Positions 16,553 to 26,093 of a DNA stretch of 48,431 bases are shown here, in pieces. The stretch is from Mesobacillus subterraneus (GTDB taxonomy: Bacteria; Bacillota; Bacilli; Bacillales; Cytobacillaceae). Each line of letters opens with the position of its first letter. Position 1 is the first letter of the stretch. The position numbers and the translations under genes are program-made. Where the stretch lies: assembly GCF_000934845.1 (NCBI RefSeq), contig NZ_JXIQ01000033.1, positions 1-48,431 on the forward strand, given 5' to 3'. The notes beneath the pieces are model-generated. The model was not told the DNA's origin. It ran no database searches and saw nothing but the letters and a program-made list of their open reading frames with translations.

Positions 16553-18522
16553 TCTTTTTGTCCCCCTTCTAAATAATCATCTATCGCATGTTGTAAAAGT
16601 GATTCTGCCTCGTCGATTGAAAGATCAGCTAATTGCGTAGCAGCATTGCTCAAATGCCCGCCGCCATCCAGACTTTCCATGATAATCTGGACATTGACTT
16701 CCCCTAATGATCTAGCGCTGATGCCAATCGTGTCTTCGACTCTGCGGGATAAAACGAAGGACGCCTGTACCCCCTCCATCGTCAAAAGGATGTCTGCTGC
16801 TTGGGCAATTAGAACATGATCAGATCGAATATCATCTGAGCCTTTTGCAATCACAATTCCGTCACGGTAAAAATAAACATTTTCAATAATTCTTGCTCTT
16901 TTAATATAAGTACGGATATCTTCTTTTAAAAACTTTTGCACGAGAATCGTATCTGCTCCATGGCTGCGCAAATAGGAAGCAGCATCAAATGTCCGCGCTC
17001 CCGTCCTTAAGGTGAAGCTTTTCGTATCCACGATAATCCCAGCCAGCAAAGCCGTTGCTTCAAGCATCTGGATTCTTCCATTCTTCGGCTGGTATTCAAG
17101 CAATTCTGTAACGAGTTCTGCTGTCGAGGAAGCATAAGGCTCCATGTAGACAAGCAGCGGATTTTTGATGAACTCCTCGCCCCTGCGATGGTGGTCGATG
17201 ACAATGACATTCTCTATCTGGTTCAATAGCTTCTCATCTATCACCATTGACGGCTTATGAGTATCGACAACGACAAGCAATGTGTCATCCGTGACGATTT
17301 CATATGCCTGTTCCGGCGAGATGAAACGAGAGTAAAGCTCCTCGTTCTGTTTAATCTCATCCATCAGGCGCTGGACTCCTGTATCCATTTCATTTTTATT
17401 ATAAATGATAAACCCTTCATGGTTGTTCATTTGTGCTACTTTAAGAATCCCGATCGCTGAACCAATTGCATCCATATCTGGATTCTTGTGGCCCATAATC
17501 AAGACTTTGTCGCTTTCGATAACCAATTCCTTCAGCGCATGGGAAATGACTCGTGCCCTTACCCTCGTTCGCTTTTCAACTGGATTGGTCTTGCCTCCAT
17601 AAAATTTGACCTTCCCATTAGGTTGTTTAATTGCCACCTGGTCTCCGCCACGACCTAAAGCTAGGTCTAAACTGGATTGTGCCTGTGAACCAAGTTCAGG
17701 AAGGGAGGAATAGCCAGTGCCGACACCAATACTAAGGGTTAACGGAACATTTTGCTTTGCTGTCGTCTCCCTTACCTCATCCAGGATGGTGAATTTGCCC
17801 TTTTCCAACAGCCGGAGGATATGTTCATTAAACACGGCAATAAAACGCTCCGACGAAACCCTTTTGAGAAAAACACCATTATTGGTCGCCCACTTATTTA
17901 AAATAGAGGTAACCACGCTGTTTAGACTGCTTTTTGTCTGATCATCCATCCCCTGGGTCACTTCATCATAATTATCTAAATAGATAATCGAAATGACCGT
18001 CCGCTCATCATGATACAGTTTTTCGATTTCTGCCTGCTCGGTCACATCAAAAAAATAGAGCAGCCGTTCCTCCGGCTTATGAATGATCTTGAATTTCCGA
18101 TCATGCAGGGAGATGATCTCCGTTTCCACCTCTTGCTTAATCAAGGGAATAACGGCATCTGCTACATCATACAAGGACTTTCCGACTAGCGAATCTTCAT
18201 GGAAACAAGAAGCGATGAAAGGATTGGTCCACTCGATATAATAGTCATCATTAATCAGCATGATCCCAATCGGCATTTCCATCAAAGCTTCTTCGCCGAC
18301 TTTTTTTACGCGGTACGATAGGGTAGAAATATATTCCTCTGTTTCTTCCTTTATTTTATGGTTCACTTGAAAAATCAAATAAACAAACAGGCCAGTGAGA
18401 ATGAACCCTGCAGCCCCTATAATCCAGTTATAGAAAGACAGAAATCCAATTAGCACCAGTGTTACGGCCATCAATCCATACAATGGATAACGTATTTGCC
18501 GCCTCTCTAAATAAGAAGGCAT
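16549..18522 (-). CDS. gdpP: GdpP, membrane-bound c-di-AMP phosphodiesterase
   Basis: 657 aa, formerly YybT. Two membrane helices (about 12-52), a PAS domain (about 80-155) that can bind heme, a degenerate GGDEF domain (about 170-300), and a DHH/DHHA1 phosphodiesterase (about 335-655) with [34 protein letters not shown] and [11 protein letters not shown]. It hydrolyses c-di-AMP and so affects potassium homeostasis and cell-wall stress. All expected DHH residues are present. Confidence 0.97.
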   Translation of the reverse strand: MPSYLERRQIRYPLYGLMAVTLVLIGFLSFYNWIIGAAGFILTGLFVYLIFQVNHKIKEETEEYISTLSYRVKKVGEEALMEMPIGIMLINDDYYIEWTNPFIASCFHEDSLVGKSLYDVADAVIPLIKQEVETEIISLHDRKFKIIHKPEERLLYFFDVTEQAEIEKLYHDERTVISIIYLDNYDEVTQGMDDQTKSSLNSVVTSILNKWATNNGVFLKRVSSERFIAVFNEHILRLLEKGKFTILDEVRETTAKQNVPLTLSIGVGTGYSSLPELGSQAQSSLDLALGRGGDQVAIKQPNGKVKFYGGKTNPVEKRTRVRARVISHALKELVIESDKVLIMGHKNPDMDAIGSAIGILKVAQMNNHEGFIIYNKNEMDTGVQRLMDEIKQNEELYSRFISPEQAYEIVTDDTLLVVVDTHKPSMVIDEKLLNQIENVIVIDHHRRGEEFIKNPLLVYMEPYASSTAELVTELLEYQPKNGRIQMLEATALLAGIIVDTKSFTLRTGARTFDAASYLRSHGADTILVQKFLKEDIRTYIKRARIIENVYFYRDGIVIAKGSDDIRSDHVLIAQAADILLTMEGVQASFVLSRRVEDTIGISARSLGEVNVQIIMESLDGGGHLSNAATQLADLSIDEAESLLQHAIDDYLEGGQKE

Positions 18523-18552
18523 GTGCTCAGCTCCTAAAGCGTTAGTTTCTGA

Positions 18553-19494
18553 TTACTTCTTCTCTCCTAGACGTTTTCTTAAATCAAAACCTAAGTCCAT
18601 TATACCTAATATCCTCACAATATAAAGAACAAACGGAAGGAGGAACACAAGGACAACTACGATAATCGGAACGGCTCTCGGATACCCTTTTATCTGTGTG
18701 AAATAAAAAATGAAGGCAATCCCCTGAAGGACCATCAGCATTTGCAAAATGAACGTTAGATTGGAAATCACCCAGAACCAATAGCTTCCTTGTACAGGCT
18801 GCATTACCAGTGCAACGATCATCGTAATCAAATAATACCATAGAATGCTTTTCGGCAGATTTAACTCCCGTAACGGCCGCCATCCGGGCACCTTAATGCC
18901 AAACCGTTTCATGAACGGAAAGGAAGCAAGCTGCAGCAGGAATACGATTAAAAAGGAGGACATGACGAACATGCTTGGCATAAGTACTTCTATCATATCA
19001 ACCATTGAGTCGAATTGGTTTATCAGTTTCTCATCTGGTGTCTGATTCATTTGTTCCAGCATTTTCACCGCCTGGTCCACAGACGAACGGAACACTGTCA
19101 CCATTTCATCAATAAAATTTATATTAAATAAAACAATCGACAAAGCATATTGTGCTACTAAATTGACAAGAAACACAATGGATCCAGCGATATAAACAGC
19201 AAATCTGCTTTTTCCTTCCCTCACCAAGTACCCCATGACGGCGCCTGTCGTACCATATGCCAACGCGAGCGGAATCGCCAGAAACGAACCAAGAATCATC
19301 GATAGCAAAACAGCCGCAAGCGTAAAGACAGCCGTGCTTTTCCAGTCATGCTTTGATGCGAACATCAGAAACGGCAAGGCAAGAAAGAAATTGACGATCA
19401 TCCCCAAGCCAGGAATATACAAAGTAATTAACAACAAAACAGCAAAAATTGCTAACAGGATGGCTCCCTCTGTCAGCTTGTATGTATTTTTCAT
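18553..19494 (-). CDS. yybS: YybS family membrane protein (DUF2232)
   Basis: 313 aa with about eight predicted membrane segments and few charged loops. It matches the DUF2232/YybS family, which lies upstream of gdpP in Bacillus and has no established role; resemblance to small-molecule transporter membrane components has been noted in the family. It is 30 bases before gdpP and probably in the same transcript. Confidence 0.9.
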   Translation of the reverse strand: MKNTYKLTEGAILLAIFAVLLLITLYIPGLGMIVNFFLALPFLMFASKHDWKSTAVFTLAAVLLSMILGSFLAIPLALAYGTTGAVMGYLVREGKSRFAVYIAGSIVFLVNLVAQYALSIVLFNINFIDEMVTVFRSSVDQAVKMLEQMNQTPDEKLINQFDSMVDMIEVLMPSMFVMSSFLIVFLLQLASFPFMKRFGIKVPGWRPLRELNLPKSILWYYLITMIVALVMQPVQGSYWFWVISNLTFILQMLMVLQGIAFIFYFTQIKGYPRAVPIIVVVLVFLLPFVLYIVRILGIMDLGFDLRKRLGEKK

Positions 19495-19660
19495 GTTTCA
19501 CCTCATAAGAAAAGCATTCTAGTCTGCTTTGACAGTACTCAAGCGATCTCAAAAGAATCACCAGGCTGAACCGAGCAAGACCATTAACCGATAAGAACTA
19601 TTGTAGCCTGTAAAGGACAGACAAGCAAACGATACGCCATATAACGGGAACGGTATTAGA

Positions 19661-19688
19661 AAAGGCAGCGGGAAGCCCCACTGCCTTT
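19661..19688 (-). terminator. Terminator of rpsF-ssb-rpsR
   Basis: AAAGGCAG (19661-19668) and CTGCCTTT (19681-19688) form the stem; the inner GTGGG/CCC pairs extend it. It starts 12 bases after the rpsR stop. Confidence 0.85.
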
Positions 19689-19700
19689 AAAATCCGCTCT

Positions 19701-19976
<276 letters not shown>

Positions 19977-19991
19977 TCATGTCCGCATTAT

Positions 19992-20483
19992 TTAAAACGG
20001 AAGATCGTCATCTGAAATGTCGATTTGGCCGCCACCTGCAAATGGATCTTCATCTACTTTTGTATAACTTTGGTTTTGGCGTTGATTCTGATTCCCATAC
20101 GGAGAATCTTGATCATTTTGACGGGGATAACTGCCACTGCTGGTCCCTTTATCTGAGGACTGTCCTTTTGGCTCAAGGAACTGAACACTCTCAGCCTGAA
20201 CTTCTGTAACGTATACACGCTTACCATCTTGTCCTTCATAGCTGCGCGTCTGAATGCGACCGTCTACACCTGCAAGATTGCCCTTCTTTAAGAAGTTGGC
20301 AACATTTTCAGCTGGACGGCGCCATACTACACATTGAATAAAGTCTGCTTCCCTCTCCCCCTGCTGGTTGGTAAATGAACGATTTACCGCAAGCGTGAAA
20401 GTAGCAACTGCAACTCCATTTGGTGTGAAACGTAATTCAGGATCCTTGGTCAAACGGCCGACAAGAACGACACGATTCATCAT
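19992..20483 (-). CDS. ssb: Single-stranded DNA-binding protein
   Basis: 163 aa. OB-fold domain about 1-108, a flexible Q/N/S-rich linker, and the acidic C-terminal tip DISDDDLPF that recruits repair and replication partners. The start is the first of two adjacent ATGs (20483), with AAGGAG upstream; the frame extension to 20528 would run through a parS site and is not used. Sandwiched between rpsF and rpsR, as in other Bacilli. Confidence 0.97.
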   Translation of the reverse strand: MMNRVVLVGRLTKDPELRFTPNGVAVATFTLAVNRSFTNQQGEREADFIQCVVWRRPAENVANFLKKGNLAGVDGRIQTRSYEGQDGKRVYVTEVQAESVQFLEPKGQSSDKGTSSGSYPRQNDQDSPYGNQNQRQNQSYTKVDEDPFAGGGQIDISDDDLPF

Positions 20484-20511
20484 CAGAATCAACTCCTTCC
20501 CCCAGCTTGGA

Positions 20512-20527
20512 TGTTCCACGTGAAACA
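20512..20527. other. parS centromere site between rpsF and ssb
   Basis: TGTTCCACGTGAAACA matches the parS consensus with one base off the perfect palindrome, as in some functional B. subtilis sites. It lies in the 77-base transcribed spacer between rpsF and ssb. I do not recall a parS site there in B. subtilis. Confidence 0.9.
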
Positions 20528-20560
20528 TTTTCTGCTGAAAGTTTTATATTAAAAACATTT

Positions 20561-20848
20561 TTATTCTTCTTCTTTAATAACGATATGGCGAATGATATCT
20601 TCATTGATTTTAGCAAGACGGGAGAATTCCTCCACTGCTGCCGGAGTAGCACTTACCTTAACAAGCTGGTAGTAGCCATCACGGAAATCATTGATTTCAT
20701 AAGCTAGACGGCGTTTGCCCCATTCCTTAGCTTCTGCAATCTCCGCACCATTGTCTGTAAGGATTGTGCTGAAACGCTCGGTAAGAGCCTTTTTAGCTTC
20801 CTCTTCAATGCTTGGGCGGATGATGTACATAATTTCGTACTTTCTCAT
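20561..20848 (-). CDS. rpsF: 30S ribosomal protein S6
   Basis: 95 aa, beginning [13 protein letters not shown] with the S6 ferredoxin-like fold. The start is ATG 20848, which AGGAGG precedes at good spacing; the GTG nine bases further up is not needed. First gene of rpsF-ssb-rpsR; the S6:S18 complex is likely to repress its own leader. Confidence 0.97.
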   Translation of the reverse strand: MRKYEIMYIIRPSIEEEAKKALTERFSTILTDNGAEIAEAKEWGKRRLAYEINDFRDGYYQLVKVSATPAAVEEFSRLAKINEDIIRHIVIKEEE

Positions 20849-20861
20849 CACTGTCACCTCC

Positions 20862-20913
20862 TTTTGGTCTAAACGGCCCCATGACAGGGCAAGGAGTAAT
20901 TGTTTAATTACTC
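20862..20913 (-). promoter_or_regulatory. rpsF leader, probable S6:S18-binding structure
   Basis: The leader between promoter and rpsF holds a 7-bp hairpin (gagtaat 20894-20900 with attactc 20907-20913) and then a GGGGCCGTTTAGACC segment just before the ribosome site. The CCG-containing structure recalls the S6:S18 autoregulatory motif known in many bacteria. The secondary structure was judged by eye only. Confidence 0.5.
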
Positions 20914-20923
20914 ACAAGATGGA

Positions 20924-20952
20924 ATTATAGCACAGAACCTATTCAAAAGCAA
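20924..20952 (-). promoter_or_regulatory. Promoter of rpsF-ssb-rpsR
   Basis: Minus strand: -35 TTGCTT (20947-20952), 17-base spacer, extended -10 TGcTATAAT (TATAAT at 20924-20929). Confidence 0.75.
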
Positions 20953-21032
20953 TGCAATAGGAAAAGAATCCTATAATCAAATACTAACATATGTTCGTTT
21001 TTTTGTCCAAACTATTTTTCGCTATTGTGATT

Positions 21033-22133
21033 TTATACATTGAAGCGGAAGTGGATGATATCTCCATCTTTTACTTCATATTCTTTGCCTTCAAGACGAA
21101 CCTTGCCTGCTTCCTTAGCAGCATTCATCGATCCAGCTGCAAGAAGGTCATCATAATGGACGGTTTCGGCACGGATGAATCCTCGCTCGAAGTCTGAGTG
21201 AATAACGCCGGCGCACTGAGGTGCTTTCATGCCGCGGCGGAAAGTCCATGCGCGCACTTCTTGGACGCCGGCTGTGAAATAGGTAGCCAACCCAAGTAGA
21301 CTGTATGCTTTCCGGATCAGCTGGTCAAGACCAGACTCTTCGATGCCAAGCTCTTCAAGAAACATTTTCTTTTCTTCGCCTTCTAGCTCAGCAATTTCTT
21401 CCTCAATCCGCGCACTGATGACAATTACTTCCGCATTGTCCTTTTCTGCGAACTCACGAACCTGTTGAACATACTTATTGCCACTAGGATTGGCGAGATC
21501 TTCTTCGCCGACGTTGGCAACATAAAGCATTGGCTTAATTGTTAATAGATGAAGGTACTTAACCACTTTCATTTCTTCTTCGGTAAATTCTATCGCACGA
21601 GCTGGCTGTTCTGCTTCAAAAGCTTCACGCAGACGTGTCAAAATCGGAAATTCAATAGCCGCTTCCTTATCCTTTTGCTTAGCCAATTTCTCGACTCGGC
21701 TGATTCTTTTTTCGACAGATTCCATGTCAGCCAGGATCAATTCCAAGTTGATGACTTCTATATCGGATAAAGGGTCTACTTTCCCTGCAACGTGAGTGAT
21801 ATTGTCATCCGCAAAGCAGCGGACAACCTGACAAATCGCATCTACCTGGCGGATATGTGAAAGAAATTTATTCCCAAGCCCTTCCCCCTTGCTCGCTCCT
21901 TTTACGATACCGGCGATATCAGTGAATTCAAAAGCAGTCGGCACGGTCTTTTTCGGCTGAACCAATTCAGTTAATTTCGTTAAACGATGATCAGGAACCT
22001 CAACGATTCCAACATTCGGGTCGATTGTACAGAACGGGTAGTTGGCTGATTCAGCACCAGCCTGTGTAATTGCATTGAACAATGTTGACTTGCCGACGTT
22101 AGGAAGTCCAACAATACCTGCTGTTAAAGCCAT
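21033..22133 (-). CDS. ychF: Redox-responsive ATPase/GTPase YchF
   Basis: 366 aa Obg-family P-loop protein (YyaF in B. subtilis). Walker A is GLPNVGKST near residue 8; the G4 position carries NVGEED rather than NKxD, in line with the ATP preference of YchF. A coiled-coil (about 130-200) and a C-terminal TGS domain follow. It binds ribosomes and influences translation and stress. The start ATG 22133 has GAGGAG eight bases upstream; the longer GTG start is less likely. Confidence 0.97.
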   Translation of the reverse strand: MALTAGIVGLPNVGKSTLFNAITQAGAESANYPFCTIDPNVGIVEVPDHRLTKLTELVQPKKTVPTAFEFTDIAGIVKGASKGEGLGNKFLSHIRQVDAICQVVRCFADDNITHVAGKVDPLSDIEVINLELILADMESVEKRISRVEKLAKQKDKEAAIEFPILTRLREAFEAEQPARAIEFTEEEMKVVKYLHLLTIKPMLYVANVGEEDLANPSGNKYVQQVREFAEKDNAEVIVISARIEEEIAELEGEEKKMFLEELGIEESGLDQLIRKAYSLLGLATYFTAGVQEVRAWTFRRGMKAPQCAGVIHSDFERGFIRAETVHYDDLLAAGSMNAAKEAGKVRLEGKEYEVKDGDIIHFRFNV

Positions 22134-22205
22134 CCATGTCACTCCTCTATTTTAAAAATGTATCTATTCAAGTAATAATCACCTAAACGATTTTTTCCTC
22201 CCACA

Positions 22206-22234
22206 ATTATAGAGATTACAGGGGGAAAAAACAA
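22206..22234 (-). promoter_or_regulatory. ychF promoter
   Basis: Minus strand: -35 TTGTTT (22229-22234), 17-base spacer, perfect -10 TATAAT (22206-22211). Confidence 0.65.
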
Positions 22235-22309
22235 GCTTGTAAGAAAGCACTGAAGCCCCACATCGTGTGGGCTGCCTTAGTGTCGTGCAATTGGCTTTTT
22301 GACTTTTGG

Positions 22310-22628
22310 CCTGAATGATACCCTTATATCGGAGCAAAGGTCTTCATAAGGGCATCTTTTCGCCTGAATGGTACCGCTTATAGCGGAGCAAAGGCCTGCA
22401 TAAGGGTATCTTTCCTCCTGAATAGTACCCTTATAGCGAAGCAAAGGCCTGCATAAGGGCATCTTTCACCCTGAATGGTACCCTTATAGCTGAACTTTGG
22501 CCTGCATAAGGGTATCTTTCCTCCTGAATAGTACCCTTATAGCGGAGCAAAGGCCTTCATAAGGGCATCTTTCCTCCTGAATAGTACCCTTATAGCGGAG
22601 CAAAGGCCTGCAAAAGGGCTCATTTCCG
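22310..22628. repeat. Tandem array of six 53-bp units, each with a dyad
   Basis: Units start at cctgaat 22310, 22363, 22417, 22470, 22523 and 22576, so the period is 53 (once 54). Each unit holds ACCCTTAT and ATAAGGG arms about 18 bases apart, able to form a hairpin; unit 2 and the last unit vary in one arm. On the minus strand nearly every unit reads AGGAGG-like, about 10 bases, then a seven-codon frame (mostly MQAFAPL and stop). The period is not a multiple of three, so it does not encode a repeat protein. It lies between the molybdopterin oxidoreductase gene and ychF. Confidence 0.93.
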
Positions 22629-22690
22629 CGTTTAGGATCCCTTTCCAGCTTTTTTTAAATGGGCATTATTCTATTCTCTCGAAAAGAAAC

Positions 22691-22711
22691 GCCGCACTCA
22701 CAAAGTGCGGC
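22691..22711 (-). terminator. Terminator of the molybdopterin oxidoreductase gene
   Basis: GCCGCACT (22691-22698) and AGTGCGGC (22704-22711) form a perfect 8-bp GC-rich stem 10 bases after the stop; the following tract is only moderately T-rich. Confidence 0.7.
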
Positions 22712-22721
22712 AGTACAGTCA

Positions 22722-24722
22722 TCACTCTTTTTCCACTTTTTCAATCGTAACAAGGCAATCATATAGACTGCTTCCAAGTCCGTTGTCTGATACCCTGCTT
22801 GATGTTAGCTGGTTGGCGGTTCCGCCGAATCGGGCGCTCAAGCCTTCGTCAATATTGATCGTCCCTGGATGGGCTGTTTTGAGGATCGACACCGTACCAT
22901 GGATTTCGCCTCTATCATTCCAAACTCGAACATAGTCCTGATCCTTCAACCCCTTTTCAGCAGCCACACTTTTAGCAATCTCCACTTTCACATAAGGTTC
23001 TGGCTGAAATAGCTGGAAATGCTGCGAGTGGTTGGAACGGAGCGGATGGATCGTCAGCAAGCTGTAGGGATATTTTCCCGCCAGCTCGGGTTTGGCCCAC
23101 TTTGTTTCCGCTGGCAGCGACAGCTTGATCCGGCCGTCAGGAACGGCAGATGAAGTGAATTCATATTTGCCGCTTGGCGTCTTGAATTTACGATTGGCCC
23201 ACGGAACCTCCTCGATAGGCAGTTCGGCAAATTTATCCGCACGAATTTTCTCGAGCGTAACTCCCTTCTTCGACATGGAAACGAGTCCCATTTTCAAGAA
23301 TTCTTCTCTTGTAAAATCAAATTCCAAACCGAAGCCTAATCTTGTGGCCAGTTCCGCCCAAATCCAGGCGTCCGGCTTTGCTTCTCCAGGTGGTTCAACC
23401 AGCTTCGGACCGTGATTCACATACTGATGGTACATCGATGAAAAGAAAACATCTTCTGCTTCAAAGGCAGTGGCAGCTGGCAAAACATAATCAGCAAGTT
23501 CTGCCGTATCGGTCCTAAACTGGTCGATGACTACTAACGTTTCTAATGACTCAAAGGCTTGTCGTACTCTATTTGTGTCTGGCACCTGTGTCAGCGGATT
23601 TCCACACGTGACGATTCCCATTTTTATTGGAGGATCCATAGCGGTCAGAATCTCCTCTGCCTGCCTCATCATTGTAAAAGTGCGGGCCGAACTTTTTCGC
23701 TCTGGTATAGTCAAGTTCTGATAGTCAAAATTTTGCCCAACCTGCTTGTTCGCATAGTTGGCTCCGCCGCCGGGAATGCCTATGTTGCCGCTGACTGCAA
23801 CGAGAGCGTCGATCAGCCTGATTGTATTGCCTCCATTTTCATACCGCTGCATCCCAAGCCCGATGATCGTTGAAACCGGACGGTCTGCATATACTTCTGC
23901 AAGCTGAGTGATCAACGCAATCGGCACTTCAGTCACTTCACTAATATAGTCCAGTGATACACTATCGAGCAATGTCTTTACATCCTCGAAGCCAACTGTA
24001 TGAGCTGCCAAAAACTTCTCATCATGTCCTTCCATCCTCAGCAATTCTTTCATAATACCAGCAGCTAAAAATCCATCAAATCCCGGTTTGATTGAGATAT
24101 ATTCATTCGCAATCTTCGCAGTTGCGTTAAAAATCGGGTCAATTACATAAATTTTGGCGCCTTGCTTTTTCACAGACTGCAAGCTTTGAAAAAGATGCAT
24201 ATTTGTACGAGCAATATTCCTGCCCCAAATGACGATATGCTTGCTGTTCGACAAATCTTCTGGTGCATGGCTGTGGGAATCGCCAAAATCCCAATTCTGG
24301 GCTTCAATTCCGGCTCCCCAGCAAATGGAGCCAGTCAATTCCGTTACACCGCCATAAAGATGAAAAAAGCGGCTGTCAAGATTGGAGAGCAAACCACTGT
24401 TAGCATAATCATGGCTATGCAAAACGGAAGTGGTTCCAAAGCTTTCTTTATAATAAGCCAATTTTTCTGCAATTTCATCCAATGCCTGCTCCCAGGAAAT
24501 CTGTTGGAAATTGCCGTCGATTTTTTTCAGTGGATAAAGCAAGCGATCTGCTGAATTCGCCCTGTTCTCCAGCATCCTGCCGCGCCCGCATATTTTCCCC
24601 TGAGTAATCGGGTGGTCCGGATTGCCCTCGACCTTTGTTACTTTGCCGTCTTCCACGGTAACAAGGAATCCGCAGCTGTCCCAGCAATTCAATGGACATG
24701 CTGAATGATAAATTTGTGCCAT
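22722..24722 (-). CDS. Molybdopterin-dependent oxidoreductase (YyaE-like)
   Basis: About 666 aa of the DMSO-reductase/formate dehydrogenase superfamily. An N-terminal [4Fe-4S] site is formed by C9, C13, C17 and C45 (ACPLNCWDSCGF ... KICGRG). A bis-molybdopterin guanine dinucleotide-binding core and a C-terminal molydopterin dinucleotide-binding domain (from about 540, LTIHPLRSNHSQH) follow. No Tat signal is seen, so it is probably cytoplasmic; the substrate is unknown. B. subtilis has yyaE in this place. The start is put at ATG 24722, with GGGGG upstream; the GTG at 24737 overlaps the previous gene. Confidence 0.9.
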   Translation of the reverse strand: MAQIYHSACPLNCWDSCGFLVTVEDGKVTKVEGNPDHPITQGKICGRGRMLENRANSADRLLYPLKKIDGNFQQISWEQALDEIAEKLAYYKESFGTTSVLHSHDYANSGLLSNLDSRFFHLYGGVTELTGSICWGAGIEAQNWDFGDSHSHAPEDLSNSKHIVIWGRNIARTNMHLFQSLQSVKKQGAKIYVIDPIFNATAKIANEYISIKPGFDGFLAAGIMKELLRMEGHDEKFLAAHTVGFEDVKTLLDSVSLDYISEVTEVPIALITQLAEVYADRPVSTIIGLGMQRYENGGNTIRLIDALVAVSGNIGIPGGGANYANKQVGQNFDYQNLTIPERKSSARTFTMMRQAEEILTAMDPPIKMGIVTCGNPLTQVPDTNRVRQAFESLETLVVIDQFRTDTAELADYVLPAATAFEAEDVFFSSMYHQYVNHGPKLVEPPGEAKPDAWIWAELATRLGFGLEFDFTREEFLKMGLVSMSKKGVTLEKIRADKFAELPIEEVPWANRKFKTPSGKYEFTSSAVPDGRIKLSLPAETKWAKPELAGKYPYSLLTIHPLRSNHSQHFQLFQPEPYVKVEIAKSVAAEKGLKDQDYVRVWNDRGEIHGTVSILKTAHPGTINIDEGLSARFGGTANQLTSSRVSDNGLGSSLYDCLVTIEKVEKE

Positions 24723-24736
24723 TTTCTCATCCCCCA

Positions 24737-24946
24737 CTATTTCTCTTCTCGATCATCTCCCGGCGTTGATAACACCTTTTTCACTTTACGCGCGAACTCT
24801 TTTCTTGGAATTAAGACACTGTGCTCGCAGCCTTCACATTTAATGCGGATATCCATGCCAAGCCGGATGATTTTCCATTTGTTAGTTCCACATGGATGTG
24901 GTTTCTTCATTTCAACAACATCATTCAGCTGAAATTCATGCTCCAA
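24737..24946 (-). CDS. yyzM: DUF951 family small protein (YyzM-like)
   Basis: 69 aa starting at TTG 24946, with GGAGG eight bases upstream. The conserved segment VEMKKPHPCG and then IKCEGC gives cysteines that could bind metal. DUF951 proteins are small, SH3-like in prediction and of unknown role; some work links them to nucleic acid binding. It lies 17 bases after the mscS gene and just before the oxidoreductase, probably in one transcript. Confidence 0.9.
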   Translation of the reverse strand: MEHEFQLNDVVEMKKPHPCGTNKWKIIRLGMDIRIKCEGCEHSVLIPRKEFARKVKKVLSTPGDDREEK

Positions 24947-24963
24947 TAGTAAAACCTCCTTGT

Positions 24964-25872
24964 TTAGTTGCCGATTTCTTTTTCCCCTCCGCCTTCCTGA
25001 CGTGAATACATAACCATCCGTGGGAATGGGATCTCAATTCCATGTTCGTCAAGAAGCAGCTTGATGTCCTTGCGCAGCTGTCTAGCGATATACCAATGCT
25101 TCATTGGCAAAGTTTCTGCGACAATTCGCAGTACTACCTCAGAGGCTGCAAATTGCTGGATTCCTAAAAGTTCTGGTGTATTGACGAGTTCAGGATATTT
25201 CTCTAACGTTGTATTCAAATAATCCTGCAGGACGTTTTCTGCATATTGAATATCTCCTTCATAGGAAATCCCAATATCAAGAACTGCCACACTATTGTAA
25301 AGAGAGAAATTAGTGACTTCTACGATGCTGCCATTCGGAAGGATATTGATTTCCCCTGTAAAGCTTTTAATCTTCGTCGTCCGCAGTCCGATTTCCTCCA
25401 CTGTTCCCTCAAACTGACCTATTCTTACATAATCCCCTACTGAAAATTGATCTTCAAAAATAATGAAGAAACCGGTAATGATGTCCTTCACCAGACTTTG
25501 CGCCCCAAAGCCGACTGCCAAACCGACAATCCCAGCACCAGCTAGCATCCCCTGGACATTGATGGTCAAGGCGGAAAAAATCATCATGATCGCAATGAAG
25601 TACACGACATAGGTAAGAACATTTTCAAGCAGCTTCAACAGCGTTGCTTCCCGTCGTTCTGTTATACGGAGCGGGCCCCTTGTCTTTACCTTAAAAAAGT
25701 TGCGGATTGCAATTTTGCCAATGCGGATCAATAAGCCAGTAAGAATCAAAATCACAATAATTTTTAATACACTTACCCCAATGGCGAACCAAAGTTGCTC
25801 ATCCAATAGTTTTTGACTGATTGTATCAAAAATCGCTTGTGTTCTAGTTAAACTTTCTTCCGTTTTTGTCAA
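24964..25872 (-). CDS. MscS-family mechanosensitive ion channel
   Basis: About 302 aa. Three membrane segments: about 30-50, 85-105 and 110-140. The third carries the pore pattern AGAGIVGLAVGFGAQSLVKD typical of MscS TM3, followed by the beta-domain FEDQFSVGDYVRIG. It should release solutes under hypo-osmotic stress. The start is set at TTG 25872, to which AGGTGG is well spaced; a GTG at 25881 is the alternative. B. subtilis YkuT is similar in type but is at another locus. Confidence 0.9.
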   Translation of the reverse strand: MTKTEESLTRTQAIFDTISQKLLDEQLWFAIGVSVLKIIVILILTGLLIRIGKIAIRNFFKVKTRGPLRITERREATLLKLLENVLTYVVYFIAIMMIFSALTINVQGMLAGAGIVGLAVGFGAQSLVKDIITGFFIIFEDQFSVGDYVRIGQFEGTVEEIGLRTTKIKSFTGEINILPNGSIVEVTNFSLYNSVAVLDIGISYEGDIQYAENVLQDYLNTTLEKYPELVNTPELLGIQQFAASEVVLRIVAETLPMKHWYIARQLRKDIKLLLDEHGIEIPFPRMVMYSRQEGGGEKEIGN

Positions 25873-26034
25873 TTTTCCCACCTGCTCATTTCATTTCATT
25901 GATTCTATCAAACGTTATGTAACAAAATAGAAGTTTTCATACAAACACTTTTATTTTAACAAGATTTATAATGTAGGGAAAGCAGGCTGTTTGCCTGATG
26001 GAAAAGTTAGTTTAAATCTTTCTGTTTACAGGTA

Positions 26035-26065
26035 TGTATAGATTACACCGAAAGTCCGTATACTG
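26035..26065 (+). promoter_or_regulatory. Candidate sporulation promoter of yyaC
   Basis: TGTATA (26035-26040), 18 bases, TATACTG (26059-26065) resembles forespore sigma-G/sigma-F promoters (about TGHATR and CATACTA). YyaC is a sporulation gene, which supports the reading, but the -10 deviates in two positions. Confidence 0.45.
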
Positions 26066-26093
26066 ATAGTACGAATTTTAAGGAGTTGATCCA

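Noticed and set aside
22254-22272. GC-rich hairpin agccccaca-tgtgggct upstream of ychF
   Set aside because: It has a bulge and no T-run in either direction and lies upstream of the ychF promoter; not enough to call a terminator.
22277-22462. 61-residue minus-strand frame across the tandem repeats
   Set aside because: The 53-bp period shifts frame at every unit and the frame has no ribosome site of its own; it is a by-product of the array.
22310-22628. CRISPR array
   Set aside because: Units are repeated over their whole length with no variable spacers, and no cas gene is near.
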